DNA of 64,000 nt, taken from contig NZ_CM001023.1 of NCBI RefSeq assembly GCF_000166275.1, positions 3,847,001-3,911,000 of the forward strand, read 5' to 3'. Position numbers and translations under genes: made by a program. Source of the DNA: Algoriphagus machipongonensis (GTDB lineage: Bacteria; Bacteroidota; Bacteroidia; Cytophagales; Cyclobacteriaceae). The notes under the pieces were generated by a model. That model made no database searches, was not told the origin of the DNA, and was given only the letters and a program-made list of their open reading frames with translations. Shown here one piece after another: positions 53,619 to 62,888 of the stretch (the stretch's first letter is position 1; each line of letters starts with the position of its first letter).

Positions 53619-54829
53619 AAATAAAGGCCATTAGAAAAAGGGATTTAGTATTCCTATTAATTTTCACCCTGGCTAGTTTTACAACTTTCGCTCAGAATAG
53701 CACTATCATATCGGGGCAAGACCCCTCGAGGAGAGTGATCACTACAGCTGTGCCTTTTTTAAATTTTGCTCCTGATTCAAGACACTCCGCTATGGGGGAT
53801 GCAGGCGTTGCAACTTCTCCTGATGCAAATTCAGCACATTGGAATGCTGGAAAACTAGCTTTTGTAGATGGAAAAATGGGATTTTCACTTTCCTATTCCC
53901 CTTGGCTTGGGAAACTGGTCAATGACATGTCCTTAAGTTACCTCACAGGTTATTTCAAAATCGATGAAGTTTCGACTTTTGGATTTGACTTGAGGTATTT
54001 TAATATGGGCGACATCCAATTGACAGACGGTTTAGGGAACGAACTAGGAGAATTTAATCCCAGAGATATTGCTATTGGTGGTACCTATTCCAGAAAACTA
54101 TCTTCAAACCTTGCTTTGGGTATTTCGGCAAGATTTATTCACTCTAATCTATCTGGAAACATTTCCTCATCTGGTGGAAACGAAAGTAGACCAGGTATCA
54201 GTGTAGGGACAGATGTTGGTCTTTACTACCAAAAACCTATCTACTCTGGAGCGAAAGAAGGCACCTGGTCCTGGGGCGTAAGCATCACCAATATTGGTCC
54301 TAAAATCACTTATAACAGTGCGGATGACTTAGATTATATTCCCACCAACTTAAAACTGGGAACTGCTTATTCTCTTGATTTGGATCCAATGAACACGATC
54401 ACATTCGCTCTGGATTTCAACAAATTATTAGTACCCTCACCTCCAATTTATCAGACAAATGAAGATGGATCATTAGTCACTGATGAAAATGGAAACTTGG
54501 TAATTGCTCAAGGGAAAGACCCAAATCGCCCGTTAATTTCTGGAATGTTTGGTTCATTCGCAGATGCTCCAGGTGGGTTTTCGGAGGAAATTCAGGAGAT
54601 CACATTATCTTTTGGTGTAGAATATACTTATGCAGAAAAATTCAATTTAAGGACCGGTTACTTTTTTGAAAATCAAAGCAAAGGTGGTAGAAAATACTTT
54701 ACCATGGGCGTAGGGTTTGACCTGAAGCGAATAGGATTTGATTTCTCTTACCTCGTTCCACAAAAGCAGAATCACCCTTTAGCTGAAACTTTAAGGTTCT
54801 CTTTACTTTATACTATTCCGAACGAATAA
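53615..54829 (+). CDS. porV: Type IX secretion outer-membrane shuttle PorV
   Basis: 404 residues. A signal peptide (FTLASFTTFA-Q) is followed by the family-specific start VITTAVPFLNFAPDSRHSAMGDAGVATSPDANSAHWNAGKLA, then a FadL-like barrel with final strand LRFSLLYTIPNE. PorV collects cargo from the SprA barrel and delivers it to PorU. It overlaps porU by 4 bases, the classical order, and shares its last base with the M16-like gene. Length agrees with PorV, and no catalytic residues are expected. Confidence 0.96.
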   Translation: MKIKAIRKRDLVFLLIFTLASFTTFAQNSTIISGQDPSRRVITTAVPFLNFAPDSRHSAMGDAGVATSPDANSAHWNAGKLAFVDGKMGFSLSYSPWLGKLVNDMSLSYLTGYFKIDEVSTFGFDLRYFNMGDIQLTDGLGNELGEFNPRDIAIGGTYSRKLSSNLALGISARFIHSNLSGNISSSGGNESRPGISVGTDVGLYYQKPIYSGAKEGTWSWGVSITNIGPKITYNSADDLDYIPTNLKLGTAYSLDLDPMNTITFALDFNKLLVPSPPIYQTNEDGSLVTDENGNLVIAQGKDPNRPLISGMFGSFADAPGGFSEEIQEITLSFGVEYTYAEKFNLRTGYFFENQSKGGRKYFTMGVGFDLKRIGFDFSYLVPQKQNHPLAETLRFSLLYTIPNE

Positions 54830-56100
54830 TGGAATTAGACAGGTCCAAAGCTCCTGAATTTAAGGTTCCGGAGGATTTTGAACTATCCCCACCTCAAAAA
54901 CTCACATTAGAAAACGGGGCAAACTTATTTTTCACTTACACTCCAAACTTGGAGGTGGTGAAAATTGAAGTAATTGGTTTAGGTAAAAAGGCATCTCTCC
55001 CACTTTCCCAACACTTAATCCCAGAATTTGCTTTGGCTTTGCTTCAGGAAGGCATATCCACACTAAATGGGGAAGAACTGGCTGAATATTTTGATTTTCA
55101 CGCAAGTGAAATTAGTCCTATTCAGACATTCTCGCATGAAGGACTTAGCCTGTTGACTACAAAAGCACACTTAAACCCGGTACTTGAGGTATTCTTAAAA
55201 CTATTTACAGAAGCAACTTATCCTCAGGAAGCGCTGGAAAAGCGAAAATCACAAAAAAAATTGGGGATTAAACTCCAGAAAGAAAAGTCCTCCATTAGAG
55301 CCACTCAGCTATTTCGTCAATCTCTTTTTGGTCTGGATCATCCTTATGGCACAATACCATTGGAGGAACATGTGGACGAAGTCACTCAAGATCGCCTGTT
55401 TTTTTATTACCGAGAAATGCTCTGGCAGGAAATGGAGATCTTTGTCAGCGGAAAGCTTTCAGAATCTGAACTACAACAATTAACCTTTAAACTAGGGAAA
55501 CTACCCAATAGAAAAGCTACCAATCAAACTCTTTTGCCCGATTCAAAAACACAATTATTATGGGAAGAGTCAAGAGAAAATGCGGTACAAAGTAGTATTC
55601 GAATGGGTTGTCTTTCTATTCCAAAAACGCATCCGGATTACATTGGGTTATCGGTATTCAACACTATTCTGGGAGGTTACTTTGGTTCTCGATTAATCAA
55701 AAATATCCGAGAAGATAAAGGACATACTTATGGGATTTTTTCTAGCCTTGGAGAAATTGGTGACATCAACTACTGGGTAGTTGCGGCAGATGTTCAAAAA
55801 GCATTTTACCAAGAAGTGATCGATGAGATTTATTTAGAAATTGATAGATTAATAGAAGAGCCTACCTCTGATGATGAAATTGAAGTAGTTAGGAACTACA
55901 TGATCGGACAAATGCTCTCCCGCTTTAGTTCATCTTTTGATTTAATGGACAGGTTTAGATCAGTCCATCAAAGCGGATTGGATTTCAATTTCTATTTTGA
56001 CAAACTTGGCTATTTAAAGACTTTCACTACGGAGGATATCCAAGCAATAGGAAGGAAATACTTTAAGGAAAAAGACTTTGTGAGAATAGTAGTCGGTTAA
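54829..56100 (+). CDS. M16 peptidase-like protein without the zinc motif
   Basis: 423 residues, no signal peptide. Two pitrilysin-type halves are seen. In the N-terminal half the HxxEH zinc motif is absent: the region where it should lie reads LSQHLIPEFALALLQEG. The C-terminal half keeps GGYFGSRLIKNIREDKGHTYGIFS, which includes the Arg/Tyr pair of M16 family subunits. It looks like the non-catalytic partner of a two-chain M16 protease, yet no catalytic subunit gene is beside it. It is the last gene of the MBL-pssA-porU-porV transcript and may work as a chaperone-like or partner protein. Confidence 0.88.
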   Translation: MELDRSKAPEFKVPEDFELSPPQKLTLENGANLFFTYTPNLEVVKIEVIGLGKKASLPLSQHLIPEFALALLQEGISTLNGEELAEYFDFHASEISPIQTFSHEGLSLLTTKAHLNPVLEVFLKLFTEATYPQEALEKRKSQKKLGIKLQKEKSSIRATQLFRQSLFGLDHPYGTIPLEEHVDEVTQDRLFFYYREMLWQEMEIFVSGKLSESELQQLTFKLGKLPNRKATNQTLLPDSKTQLLWEESRENAVQSSIRMGCLSIPKTHPDYIGLSVFNTILGGYFGSRLIKNIREDKGHTYGIFSSLGEIGDINYWVVAADVQKAFYQEVIDEIYLEIDRLIEEPTSDDEIEVVRNYMIGQMLSRFSSSFDLMDRFRSVHQSGLDFNFYFDKLGYLKTFTTEDIQAIGRKYFKEKDFVRIVVG

Positions 56101-57051
56101 TCAGGTAATTCTAACATATAGCCAAGCTAAATCAAGCTTAGTTTTCGACCAAATCTTATATATCCCAAACATAAGACTCTTTATTCCCAGCTCTTTTCCA
56201 AGCTCAATAAAGCCTTCGGCCACTTCAAAATTCCCTGACCATAATGCATGCTTGAGTTCGTATAGTAATCTTTTTTCAAGTGCTTTATTCTCACTCTCAC
56301 TTTCATTCATCTCTTTGATTTTTTGACAAACAAGCAGCGTGCTTGGTAACATTACAGAGTGGTATGGAGTATATTGTCTGCTAGAAAGTGATTCGGAGTG
56401 TTTTCTTTTTAACACCCCTACATGATCCGAAAAAACGACGGGATATTCTCTTGCTAACCGAACCTGTATATCAAAATCTTCATAACTTAAGTTCTCATCA
56501 TAGCCCCCCTCTTTTACTAAAATGGGTCTATTGAAAACAATGGTCGGTGAGCAGATATAATGATATTGAACCAAGGTTTCATAAATACGCTCAATTTCAA
56601 TTTGCTTTCTTAACTCTCCTCCATTCCCCCTCTTATAAAAAGTCTGAATAAGTCCGCTTTCCTCCAAAATATAAGCATCTGAAAAAACAAAGGCAGCTTC
56701 TGGAGATTGCTTTAGGCAATCTATTGACATTGATAAATGATCTGGATAGAATACGTCATCTCCTGCAAGGTCGACCACATATTGGCTTTTTACTTGGCCC
56801 AAGGCAGCATTAAATGCTACAGGATAGGACAAAGGTTCATCATGTGAAATAAGCTGTACTGATAAAGTCCCGGATTTCTCGTTAATCCAATTTTGGATTA
56901 CATCCAGGGATTTATCCTTGCTCCCATTGTCAATCACAATTAATTCCTTCCAAGAATAATCCTGAAGCCTCACACTTTCCAGACATTCCTCAACCCATTC
57001 TTCTTGATTGAAGCAAATACAAATGATTGTAACCGACTCAGATGTAAGCAT
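56101..57051 (-). CDS. Glycosyltransferase family 2
   Basis: 316 residues. The opening VTIICICFNQEEWVEECLESV, the strand ending LIVIDNGSKDKSLD and a DxD-like VVDLAGDDVFYP form the GT-A nucleotide-sugar site. A C-terminal extension of about 90 residues (from around 225) is helical with no obvious membrane segment. It probably adds a sugar to a surface glycan on the cytoplasmic side. It follows the GNAT-like gene with one base between them and converges with the M16-like gene with no gap. Confidence 0.92.
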   Translation of the reverse strand: MLTSESVTIICICFNQEEWVEECLESVRLQDYSWKELIVIDNGSKDKSLDVIQNWINEKSGTLSVQLISHDEPLSYPVAFNAALGQVKSQYVVDLAGDDVFYPDHLSMSIDCLKQSPEAAFVFSDAYILEESGLIQTFYKRGNGGELRKQIEIERIYETLVQYHYICSPTIVFNRPILVKEGGYDENLSYEDFDIQVRLAREYPVVFSDHVGVLKRKHSESLSSRQYTPYHSVMLPSTLLVCQKIKEMNESESENKALEKRLLYELKHALWSGNFEVAEGFIELGKELGIKSLMFGIYKIWSKTKLDLAWLYVRIT

Positions 57052-57052
57052 T

Positions 57053-57979
57053 TTAGAGATTCTTTACCCAGGTAATCTTATTGGAAATATCATTTGAAAA
57101 CCTGGATTTAAAAAATATTAAATCATGATTTGGTGAAACCTCTAGATCTGAGGAGCCTAAATCTATGATTTCCACCTTTTCTTCACTTGCCAATTTAAAG
57201 AGGTTATATAACATCAGCTCACCACCATATTTCACTTGAACCCTAGGATTGATAGCTGAAAGAAAATAATAAATCGTTTCAGGGAAAAGTTTGACTGCTA
57301 AGCTATGACCGATTGCTACCTCGCCCTGCATTAAACTAATCAAAAAATACCTGTCAGGGTATTCAGAAACCTGCTGAATAATTCTGTTTTCATCAAGATT
57401 AACATGATATCCCCTTTGCTGATTCCAAGCCCTTATATCTTGAAGGAAATTAAAATTATTGATTGAACAATTGCTAACTATTACTCCAGCATCCTTTGCT
57501 CTACTTTGATAGCGGGAATTCTCTTTCTTCAAGAACTTCTTTATCTTCTTTTTCCCAATAAAAAACTGATGGCTAAGCACTTGCTCCTGTTCAAACTTAT
57601 TTTTAAACAATAAATAAGCTATCAGATCATGATTAATTTCATATGGTTTGGGTGCTTGAGTAAGCTCAATTTTTTTTATCCCTTTTTCTTTGAGATAAAA
57701 CTCTACATGATTTAGAAATTCTTCCAAAGACTCAGAGCTCAATTTATCCGAAATAAAAAATCCCCCAAAGGGGGCTAATGGAAGTGACTTTGCTATTTGA
57801 TCAGAATTTATCGAGAATAAAATACTTGCCTTTTCTTTACCCTTTTTAAGCCAAATAAAGTCCAAAAGGTCATCCCCAGGATTGGGGAAATTAGCGAGTA
57901 AGTACTTTCGTTCCTCCAGAAAGGATGAATCCACTCGCAATTCATAACCATCGCTAAATTCCTTTTTGTATGTTGTCAA
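57053..57979 (-). CDS. GNAT/FemAB-like acyltransferase
   Basis: 308 residues. The last 140 residues (KFLKKENSRYQSRAKDAGVIV... GEVAIGHSLAVKLFPETIYYFLSAINP, YGGELMLYNLFKLA and IDLGSSD) have the FemAB-type GNAT arrangement; the first half is a less conserved GNAT-like fold, as in proteins with two tandem GNAT units. It overlaps the FdtA-like gene by 26 bases. In such glycan clusters a GNAT protein commonly N-acylates an amino-sugar, consistent with the isomerase and transferase beside it. That role is inference. Confidence 0.75.
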   Translation of the reverse strand: MTTYKKEFSDGYELRVDSSFLEERKYLLANFPNPGDDLLDFIWLKKGKEKASILFSINSDQIAKSLPLAPFGGFFISDKLSSESLEEFLNHVEFYLKEKGIKKIELTQAPKPYEINHDLIAYLLFKNKFEQEQVLSHQFFIGKKKIKKFLKKENSRYQSRAKDAGVIVSNCSINNFNFLQDIRAWNQQRGYHVNLDENRIIQQVSEYPDRYFLISLMQGEVAIGHSLAVKLFPETIYYFLSAINPRVQVKYGGELMLYNLFKLASEEKVEIIDLGSSDLEVSPNHDLIFFKSRFSNDISNKITWVKNL

Positions 57980-58394
57980 ACTCTAATTTGTTTCTGATAT
58001 AATCTTGTTCTGAAAACTTTTGGTCTCCTAAACCAAGTAAAACTGCATTTTCACTAAACTGAATTGACAACCAATTCAAAGGAGGAACAACCAAGCCTTT
58101 GGAAGAGGAGTCTAAAATGAAATTCAATTTACGTTTATCGCAAGTGGTAACCTCAATAGTTAATTTACCTGCCATTGCAACAATCACCTGAGATTCTTTA
58201 TAATGAGCATGGTCACCTCGGGTTTCCCCAGATTTTACATTGGAAATCCAAAAACACCTGAGGATTCCATTCGGAAACAAGACTTCGTTTTCCAGAAAAT
58301 GCAAGGCTCCATTTTCGGTGCTATGGCCTGAAAACTCAATTATATAGGGTAATCTTTCTGATATTATTTCAGCATTTTCTTCTAATCCCATCAA
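57954..58394 (-). CDS. FdtA/QdtA-like dTDP-4-oxo-6-deoxyglucose 3,4-ketoisomerase (cupin, WxcM-like)
   Basis: 146 residues (a second Met at codon 2 is an equal start). The cupin shows the signature RGDHAHYKESQ, the two His of which serve in 3,4-ketoisomerases, then VIVAMAGKLTIEV and a VVPPLNWLSIQF strand. FdtA makes dTDP-3-oxo-6-deoxygalactose and QdtA makes the gluco form, each then aminated by a DegT enzyme; length agrees. No dTDP-glucose dehydratase gene or amination gene is adjacent, but a DegT gene lies at 14748-15833. Assignment to this family is good; the exact stereochemistry is not readable. Confidence 0.82.
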   Translation of the reverse strand: MMGLEENAEIISERLPYIIEFSGHSTENGALHFLENEVLFPNGILRCFWISNVKSGETRGDHAHYKESQVIVAMAGKLTIEVTTCDKRKLNFILDSSSKGLVVPPLNWLSIQFSENAVLLGLGDQKFSEQDYIRNKLEFDNIQKGI

Positions 58395-58413
58395 CCCTAA
58401 AAATAACAGAAAT

Positions 58414-58444
58414 CAAACGGATTTACGGTTACTAAAAGGTTAAA
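58414..58444 (-). promoter_or_regulatory. Candidate promoter for the FdtA-like, GNAT, GT2 operon
   Basis: On the minus strand TTTA (58441-58444), 19 bases, then TCCGTTTG (58414-58421): three of four and five of six fixed positions match the TTTG/TAnnTTTG consensus. It lies 19 bases ahead of the start codon. Confidence 0.35.
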
Positions 58445-58488
58445 TTTCTAATTTAGTATTTCTAACAAAAAGTAAATTTTCCTTAGTG

Positions 58489-59100
58489 ATGGAATCCCTT
58501 CCTCTTGACGACACTTATTTAACCATACAAAAAACAAGTGATGGATTATACAAAGACAGGAGTAGTAAATTCTTTTATTTCGCATTCCCCGTTAAGGAGG
58601 AAGAGGAAATCAAAGAAAAGCTCGGTGAATTAAGGAAAACCTATTATGATGCAAGACATCATTGCTTTGCCTATGTTCTTGGAAAAGAAGGAACTGTATT
58701 CCGGGCCGTTGATGATGGTGAACCAAATCATTCTGCTGGAGACCCGATTTTAGGTCAAATTCGTTCAAACAACCTAACGAATATCCTGATTGTGGTGGTA
58801 CGATACTTCGGCGGAACAAAACTAGGAATGGGAGGCTTGATCCAAGCCTACAAAACCTCCGCGGCCTTAGCAATTGAAGAAAATGAAATTGTAGAAGAAA
58901 AGGTTATGGAAAGCGTTCAGATCCTTTTTGAATATCCTGCAATGAATGAAGTTATGAAATTGGTTAAATCCCATGACTTAACCATTCTAAATCAGGAAAT
59001 GGCTTTAAATTGTCAAATGACACTAGCGTATAGAAAGGGAATTGAGGAAGAATTAATCGAAAGTTTAGATTCAATTGAAACTCTACAAATCAAGTCTTAA
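58489..59100 (+). CDS. YigZ/IMPACT-family protein
   Basis: 203 residues from the ATG at 58489; a GTG one codon earlier is possible. The N-terminal IMPACT domain (about 15-125) has KYYDARHHCFAYVLG, DDGEPNHSAGDPILGQI and VVRYFGGTKLGMGGLIQAY; the C-terminal part (about 140-203) is the DUF1949 ferredoxin-like fold. Members bind nucleic acid or ribosomes, but the bacterial role is unsettled. It converges with the exonuclease gene and the two overlap by 11 bases. Confidence 0.93.
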   Translation: MESLPLDDTYLTIQKTSDGLYKDRSSKFFYFAFPVKEEEEIKEKLGELRKTYYDARHHCFAYVLGKEGTVFRAVDDGEPNHSAGDPILGQIRSNNLTNILIVVVRYFGGTKLGMGGLIQAYKTSAALAIEENEIVEEKVMESVQILFEYPAMNEVMKLVKSHDLTILNQEMALNCQMTLAYRKGIEEELIESLDSIETLQIKS

Positions 59101-59695
59101 AAAGCTCATCCAAGTAACCTTCTTTTTTTAGTTTTTTAAAAACCTCCAGACATGCCCAGGCATCAGTTGCCGCATAGCGCTGTTGTTTCTCTGTTAAAAC
59201 TTCCGCCTCCCAATTAGAAACTTGCTCAGATTTTGAAATCCTCATTTTCAAAACCATTGCACAAAGATTTCTAACCCCAACATTGTGAAATCCTACCTTT
59301 TTCAGTTCGTCATTTAGGTCAAAAAATGATAAGGGGAAGAATGAATCTGTCAGTTTTGCTAAGCCTTTGATATCATCATGCACAGCAGCGCCTACCTTCA
59401 CAATACTTTCTTTTTCTAGGATATTTCTTAAGGAATCAGGGAACTCACCAATTTCATTTAAACGAAATAAAAATGCTTGGGTGGCCGTCGATAACTGCAA
59501 TAAAGCAACTTGATTAATTACTCCCCGACGGAAAGCAGGTTTGGTTTCCGTATCAAAACCGATAATGCTTTGCTTTGAAAGAAATTCAGCTGCTTCCTCT
59601 ACATCTTCTTTTTGATCTATCAGAAACATTTCTCCTTCAAATTGCCCCAAAGGCAACTTATTTACTTCTTCCTTACTTATTTTAAATGGAATCAT
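59090..59695 (-). CDS. 3'-5' exonuclease, RNase D-like (DEDDy)
   Basis: 201 residues. The three exo motifs are clear: GFDTETKP (D-x-E), AVHDDIKGL (Asp), and RYAATDAWAC (Y-x3-D). There is no HRDC domain, so this is the short single-domain type rather than full RNase D. Metal-dependent 3' trimming of RNA or DNA in the cytoplasm is expected. Its start overlaps the nhaC stop by 4 bases. Confidence 0.92.
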   Translation of the reverse strand: MIPFKISKEEVNKLPLGQFEGEMFLIDQKEDVEEAAEFLSKQSIIGFDTETKPAFRRGVINQVALLQLSTATQAFLFRLNEIGEFPDSLRNILEKESIVKVGAAVHDDIKGLAKLTDSFFPLSFFDLNDELKKVGFHNVGVRNLCAMVLKMRISKSEQVSNWEAEVLTEKQQRYAATDAWACLEVFKKLKKEGYLDELFKT

Positions 59696-61149
59696 GCCAA
59701 CTCTTCTTCTTTCTCGTAATAATTAATCCCAATTTTTAGGTACCCAAATAAAATAGTCATTATTGGACTGATGATATTAAAAAAGCAATAGGGTGCGTAA
59801 GTCAATGTAGCCACGCCTAATACAGAAGCTTGGGTAGCTCCGCAGGTATTCCATGGAACCAAAACAGATGTTACGGTTGCGGAATCTTCTAGCGTACGAC
59901 TTAAGTTTTCTGGTTTCAATCCTCTTTTTCTATAAACGTCTGCATACATTCTACCAGGAACTAAAATTGCCAAATACTGATCTGAAGTAGTGATATTAAA
60001 GAACATACAAGTTGCTGCAGTAGAAGCAATCAATGAACCTACTCTGTGAACTTTACGGATGATGGCTTCTGCCAAAACACGAAGCATACCACTTTCTTCC
60101 ATTATTCCTCCAAAGACCATCGCACAGACAATAAGCCAAATGGTATTTAACATACCTGCCATTCCTCCAGTAATCAGTAATTCATTCACCACATCATTAC
60201 TGGTAACGATACTTATTTCACCATACATGGACATCATCACAGCTTTAAAACTCTGATAAGCATAAGAAGCATCTTCTGCGGCAATAGTTGAAATTATCTC
60301 AGGTTGGAAAATCAACGCAAATACTCCTCCTAACAAGGCCCCAGCTAATAAAGCTGGAATAGCGGGTACTTGTTTAATAATCATGGTTAAAACGATGATT
60401 GGAACAAGAAAAAGCCATCCGCTGACATTAAACTTCTCCAAAATCACCTCAGAAATAGCCTTTACATCATTCACTGATCCATTGGTTTCATAATTAAAAC
60501 CAATTACGATAAACATCAACAAAGCGATGATGATCGAAGGAACAGTGGTTTTTGCCATATGCCGGATATGAGTAAATAAATCCGTTCCTGCCATTGCAGG
60601 AGCCAAATTTGTAGTGTCAGAAAGTGGGGACATTTTATCTCCAAAATAGGCTCCAGAAATAATGGATCCGGCAATTATACCTTCGTCAAAACCCAATGCC
60701 TTACCAATCCCCAACAGCGCCACACCCACGGTCGCTACTGTAGTCCAGCTACTTCCTGTAGCAACCGAGACTACTGCGCTTACAAAGCAGGCTGCAACAA
60801 GGAAAATGGTTGGATTAAGTACTTGGAGTCCATAATAAATCATGGCGGGAACTACCCCACTCAACATCCACGTACCTGCTAAAGCACCAATCAGGAATAA
60901 TATAAGGATACTTGACATCGCAGAACTGATACTTTTTACTATTCCATCCTGCAAAGTTTCCCAGTTAAAGCCTAATCTGAAAATTGCAACCAAAGCTGCT
61001 ACAGTTGCCGAGAGTATGAGGACAATTTGATTGGATCCAGAAAGGCCATCGGTTCCAAAGACCCGGATATTTAAAACCAGAAGAACAATTAAAAAAATTA
61101 AGGGAATAAGGGCGTCTGAAACCTTGGGGGCACGAGTAATTCCTTCCAT
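59692..61149 (-). CDS. nhaC: Na+/H+ antiporter, NhaC family
   Basis: 485 residues with about 12 membrane helices. Signature stretches are GSSWTTVATVGVALLGIG and SGAYFGDKMSPLSDTTNLAPAMAG, the cation site of the NhaC/ArsB-NhaD superfamily, then VPWNTCGATQASVLGV near the C-terminus. It exchanges Na+ for H+ across the inner membrane, which fits a marine or saline habitat. It overlaps the exonuclease gene by 4 bases and lies 51 bases after the flavoprotein gene. Malate-lactate antiporters share the family, so substrate is not certain. Confidence 0.9.
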   Translation of the reverse strand: MEGITRAPKVSDALIPLIFLIVLLVLNIRVFGTDGLSGSNQIVLILSATVAALVAIFRLGFNWETLQDGIVKSISSAMSSILILFLIGALAGTWMLSGVVPAMIYYGLQVLNPTIFLVAACFVSAVVSVATGSSWTTVATVGVALLGIGKALGFDEGIIAGSIISGAYFGDKMSPLSDTTNLAPAMAGTDLFTHIRHMAKTTVPSIIIALLMFIVIGFNYETNGSVNDVKAISEVILEKFNVSGWLFLVPIIVLTMIIKQVPAIPALLAGALLGGVFALIFQPEIISTIAAEDASYAYQSFKAVMMSMYGEISIVTSNDVVNELLITGGMAGMLNTIWLIVCAMVFGGIMEESGMLRVLAEAIIRKVHRVGSLIASTAATCMFFNITTSDQYLAILVPGRMYADVYRKRGLKPENLSRTLEDSATVTSVLVPWNTCGATQASVLGVATLTYAPYCFFNIISPIMTILFGYLKIGINYYEKEEELA

Positions 61150-61200
61150 TAATTGGTATTTAGTGAATTTAAGCTTTGAATCTAATCAAAAAAAATCACT

Positions 61201-62328
61201 TTATTTTTCAGCTATCAGACCTGCTAGTTCTTTTCCGACTTGCCATCCAACTGCAACCCCCATACCACCCAATCTCACGCCAACAGCCACTTTTTTACTT
61301 ACATGCTCAATTAGAGGCATTTTCTTTTCTCCAAATGCCATAATACCCGTCCATTCTTTATCCCATAGAATTTCCTTATCTGGAAATATTACTTCCTCTG
61401 CCATTTTTTTCAGATGAGATTGAATACTTGTATTTACAGAGAAATCTGTACTCTCCTCACTGGCAAAATCAATATTTCTTGCTCCTCCCAAAAGCAATCT
61501 TCCATCTATTTCTCTAAAATAAATGTACCCTTTATCCATATGAAAGCCACCTCTCCATGGGATTTCGAATTCTAAAGGTTTGGAAAGTAAAACAAGGCCT
61601 CTTCCGGGAACAAGGGCTGTGTTTTCAAGTATTTTTTTAGTGAAAGCATTTGTACAAACAGCTACTCTCTTAGCTCTAAATTGGATGGGGTTTTTGCTAA
61701 AATTTGAGGTAACTACAGTGACACCAGAATCAATATCTAAGCTTTCCACATTTGCTCCAGTGAGTACTTTTACACCCAACTCACCGGCTAATTTCCATAA
61801 GCAGTTTAAATATCTACCTGGGTCTAATTCCCCCTCGAAACCATTTTGGATTACCATTTTAATTGAGTCAGAAAATCCCAGCTTGGAATGTTTATGAACT
61901 TCAGTAAAAACATCTTTTGGAAAAAGATCTGCCAATAATTGATTCACCTCTATCATTTTAGCTGAAGCAGAAAGCAAGGACTCATCTAATAATTCGTAAC
62001 CATTGCTCTCTCGATAGCCAAGTTTCTTATCACCAAACTTCTTTCTGATCTTTTGAAGACCTTTATACCGCCTGCTAACCAGACTAAGCACTTCATCTTG
62101 CTCCATATGCTCAAGATCATCCAAAATCTCTGTAAGGCTACCAAAACAAGCGAATCCAGCATTCTTTGAACTCGCTCCAGAGGGAAATATACCCCGCTCC
62201 AAAACTAGAACTTTCGCTTTCGGATGCTTCTTCTTGAAATGGATTGCGGTAGAAAGTCCAACAAACCCTGATCCTATAATTAATAGGTCATGATCTAAAA
62301 AATTCTTTTCCTCCCAATAACTCAACAT
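61201..62328 (-). CDS. DadA-like FAD-dependent oxidoreductase
   Basis: 375 residues from the ATG at 62326-62328; a start at 62427 would run into the divergent Mpo1-like gene. It has the FAD motif DHDLLIIGSGFVGLSTAIHFKKKHPKAKVLVLERG, then PSGASSKNAGFACFG, and a C-terminal GIMAFGEKKMPLIEHVSKKVAVGVRLGGMGVAVGWQVGKELAGLI. The DAO-superfamily fold is certain; the substrate is not. It is a distant relative of the oxidase at 47920-48966. Proximity to nhaC is not informative. Confidence 0.88.
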   Translation of the reverse strand: MLSYWEEKNFLDHDLLIIGSGFVGLSTAIHFKKKHPKAKVLVLERGIFPSGASSKNAGFACFGSLTEILDDLEHMEQDEVLSLVSRRYKGLQKIRKKFGDKKLGYRESNGYELLDESLLSASAKMIEVNQLLADLFPKDVFTEVHKHSKLGFSDSIKMVIQNGFEGELDPGRYLNCLWKLAGELGVKVLTGANVESLDIDSGVTVVTSNFSKNPIQFRAKRVAVCTNAFTKKILENTALVPGRGLVLLSKPLEFEIPWRGGFHMDKGYIYFREIDGRLLLGGARNIDFASEESTDFSVNTSIQSHLKKMAEEVIFPDKEILWDKEWTGIMAFGEKKMPLIEHVSKKVAVGVRLGGMGVAVGWQVGKELAGLIAEK

Positions 62329-62408
62329 TTTAATCCTGCTTTCTATGAATAAATAATCGATGGATTTAGTAATTTGAATAAATCTAGCAGAAATATCCCC
62401 AAAATGCC

Positions 62409-62888
62409 ATGAGAAAGATTGATGCATTACTTAACGAATATGGATTAAGCCATCAAAATCAAACCAACAAATTGATACACTGGATTTGCGTTCCTGCTAT
62501 ATTTTTTAGCATTGTCGGACTGATTTTCTCCATTCCAGCCAAATCAATTGCTGAATTCATGCCATTTTTAGGGGATTTTGCAAATTGGGCGACTTTGGTT
62601 CTAGCTATCGTATTAGTCTATTATTTATCCATTTCACCCCCTTTGTCATTAGGGATGTTTTTCTTTTCTGCTCTTTGTCTCGCATTTGCGAATTTTCTTG
62701 ATTTATACTTCCCGGGAAAATTATGGCTAATAAGCATTGGGATATTTGTTATCGCTTGGTTTTTTCAGTTCTGGGGACACAAAATTGAAGGCAAAAAACC
62801 TTCCTTTTTGAAAGACATCCAGTTTTTGCTCATCGGCCCCGCATGGCTTATGCACTTTATTTACAAAAAAATAGGCCTATCCTATTGA
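62409..62888 (+). CDS. Mpo1-like (DUF962) membrane protein
   Basis: 159 residues with about four membrane helices. It has the family stretch NEYGLSHQNQTNKLIHWICVPAIFFS at the N-terminus and FQFWGHKIEGKKPSFLKDIQFLLIGPAWLMHF at the end; the His residues in SHQN, IHW and GHKIEGKKP are the likely iron ligands. Yeast Mpo1 is an iron-dependent dioxygenase that shortens 2-hydroxy fatty acids by one carbon. A similar lipid role may apply. Its last 7 bases overlap the convergent patatin-like gene. Confidence 0.9.
   Translation: MRKIDALLNEYGLSHQNQTNKLIHWICVPAIFFSIVGLIFSIPAKSIAEFMPFLGDFANWATLVLAIVLVYYLSISPPLSLGMFFFSALCLAFANFLDLYFPGKLWLISIGIFVIAWFFQFWGHKIEGKKPSFLKDIQFLLIGPAWLMHFIYKKIGLSY

Noticed and set aside
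62329..62427. 33-residue extension on the DadA-like protein
   Set aside because: It runs into the divergent Mpo1-like gene; the FAD motif follows the later Met closely.
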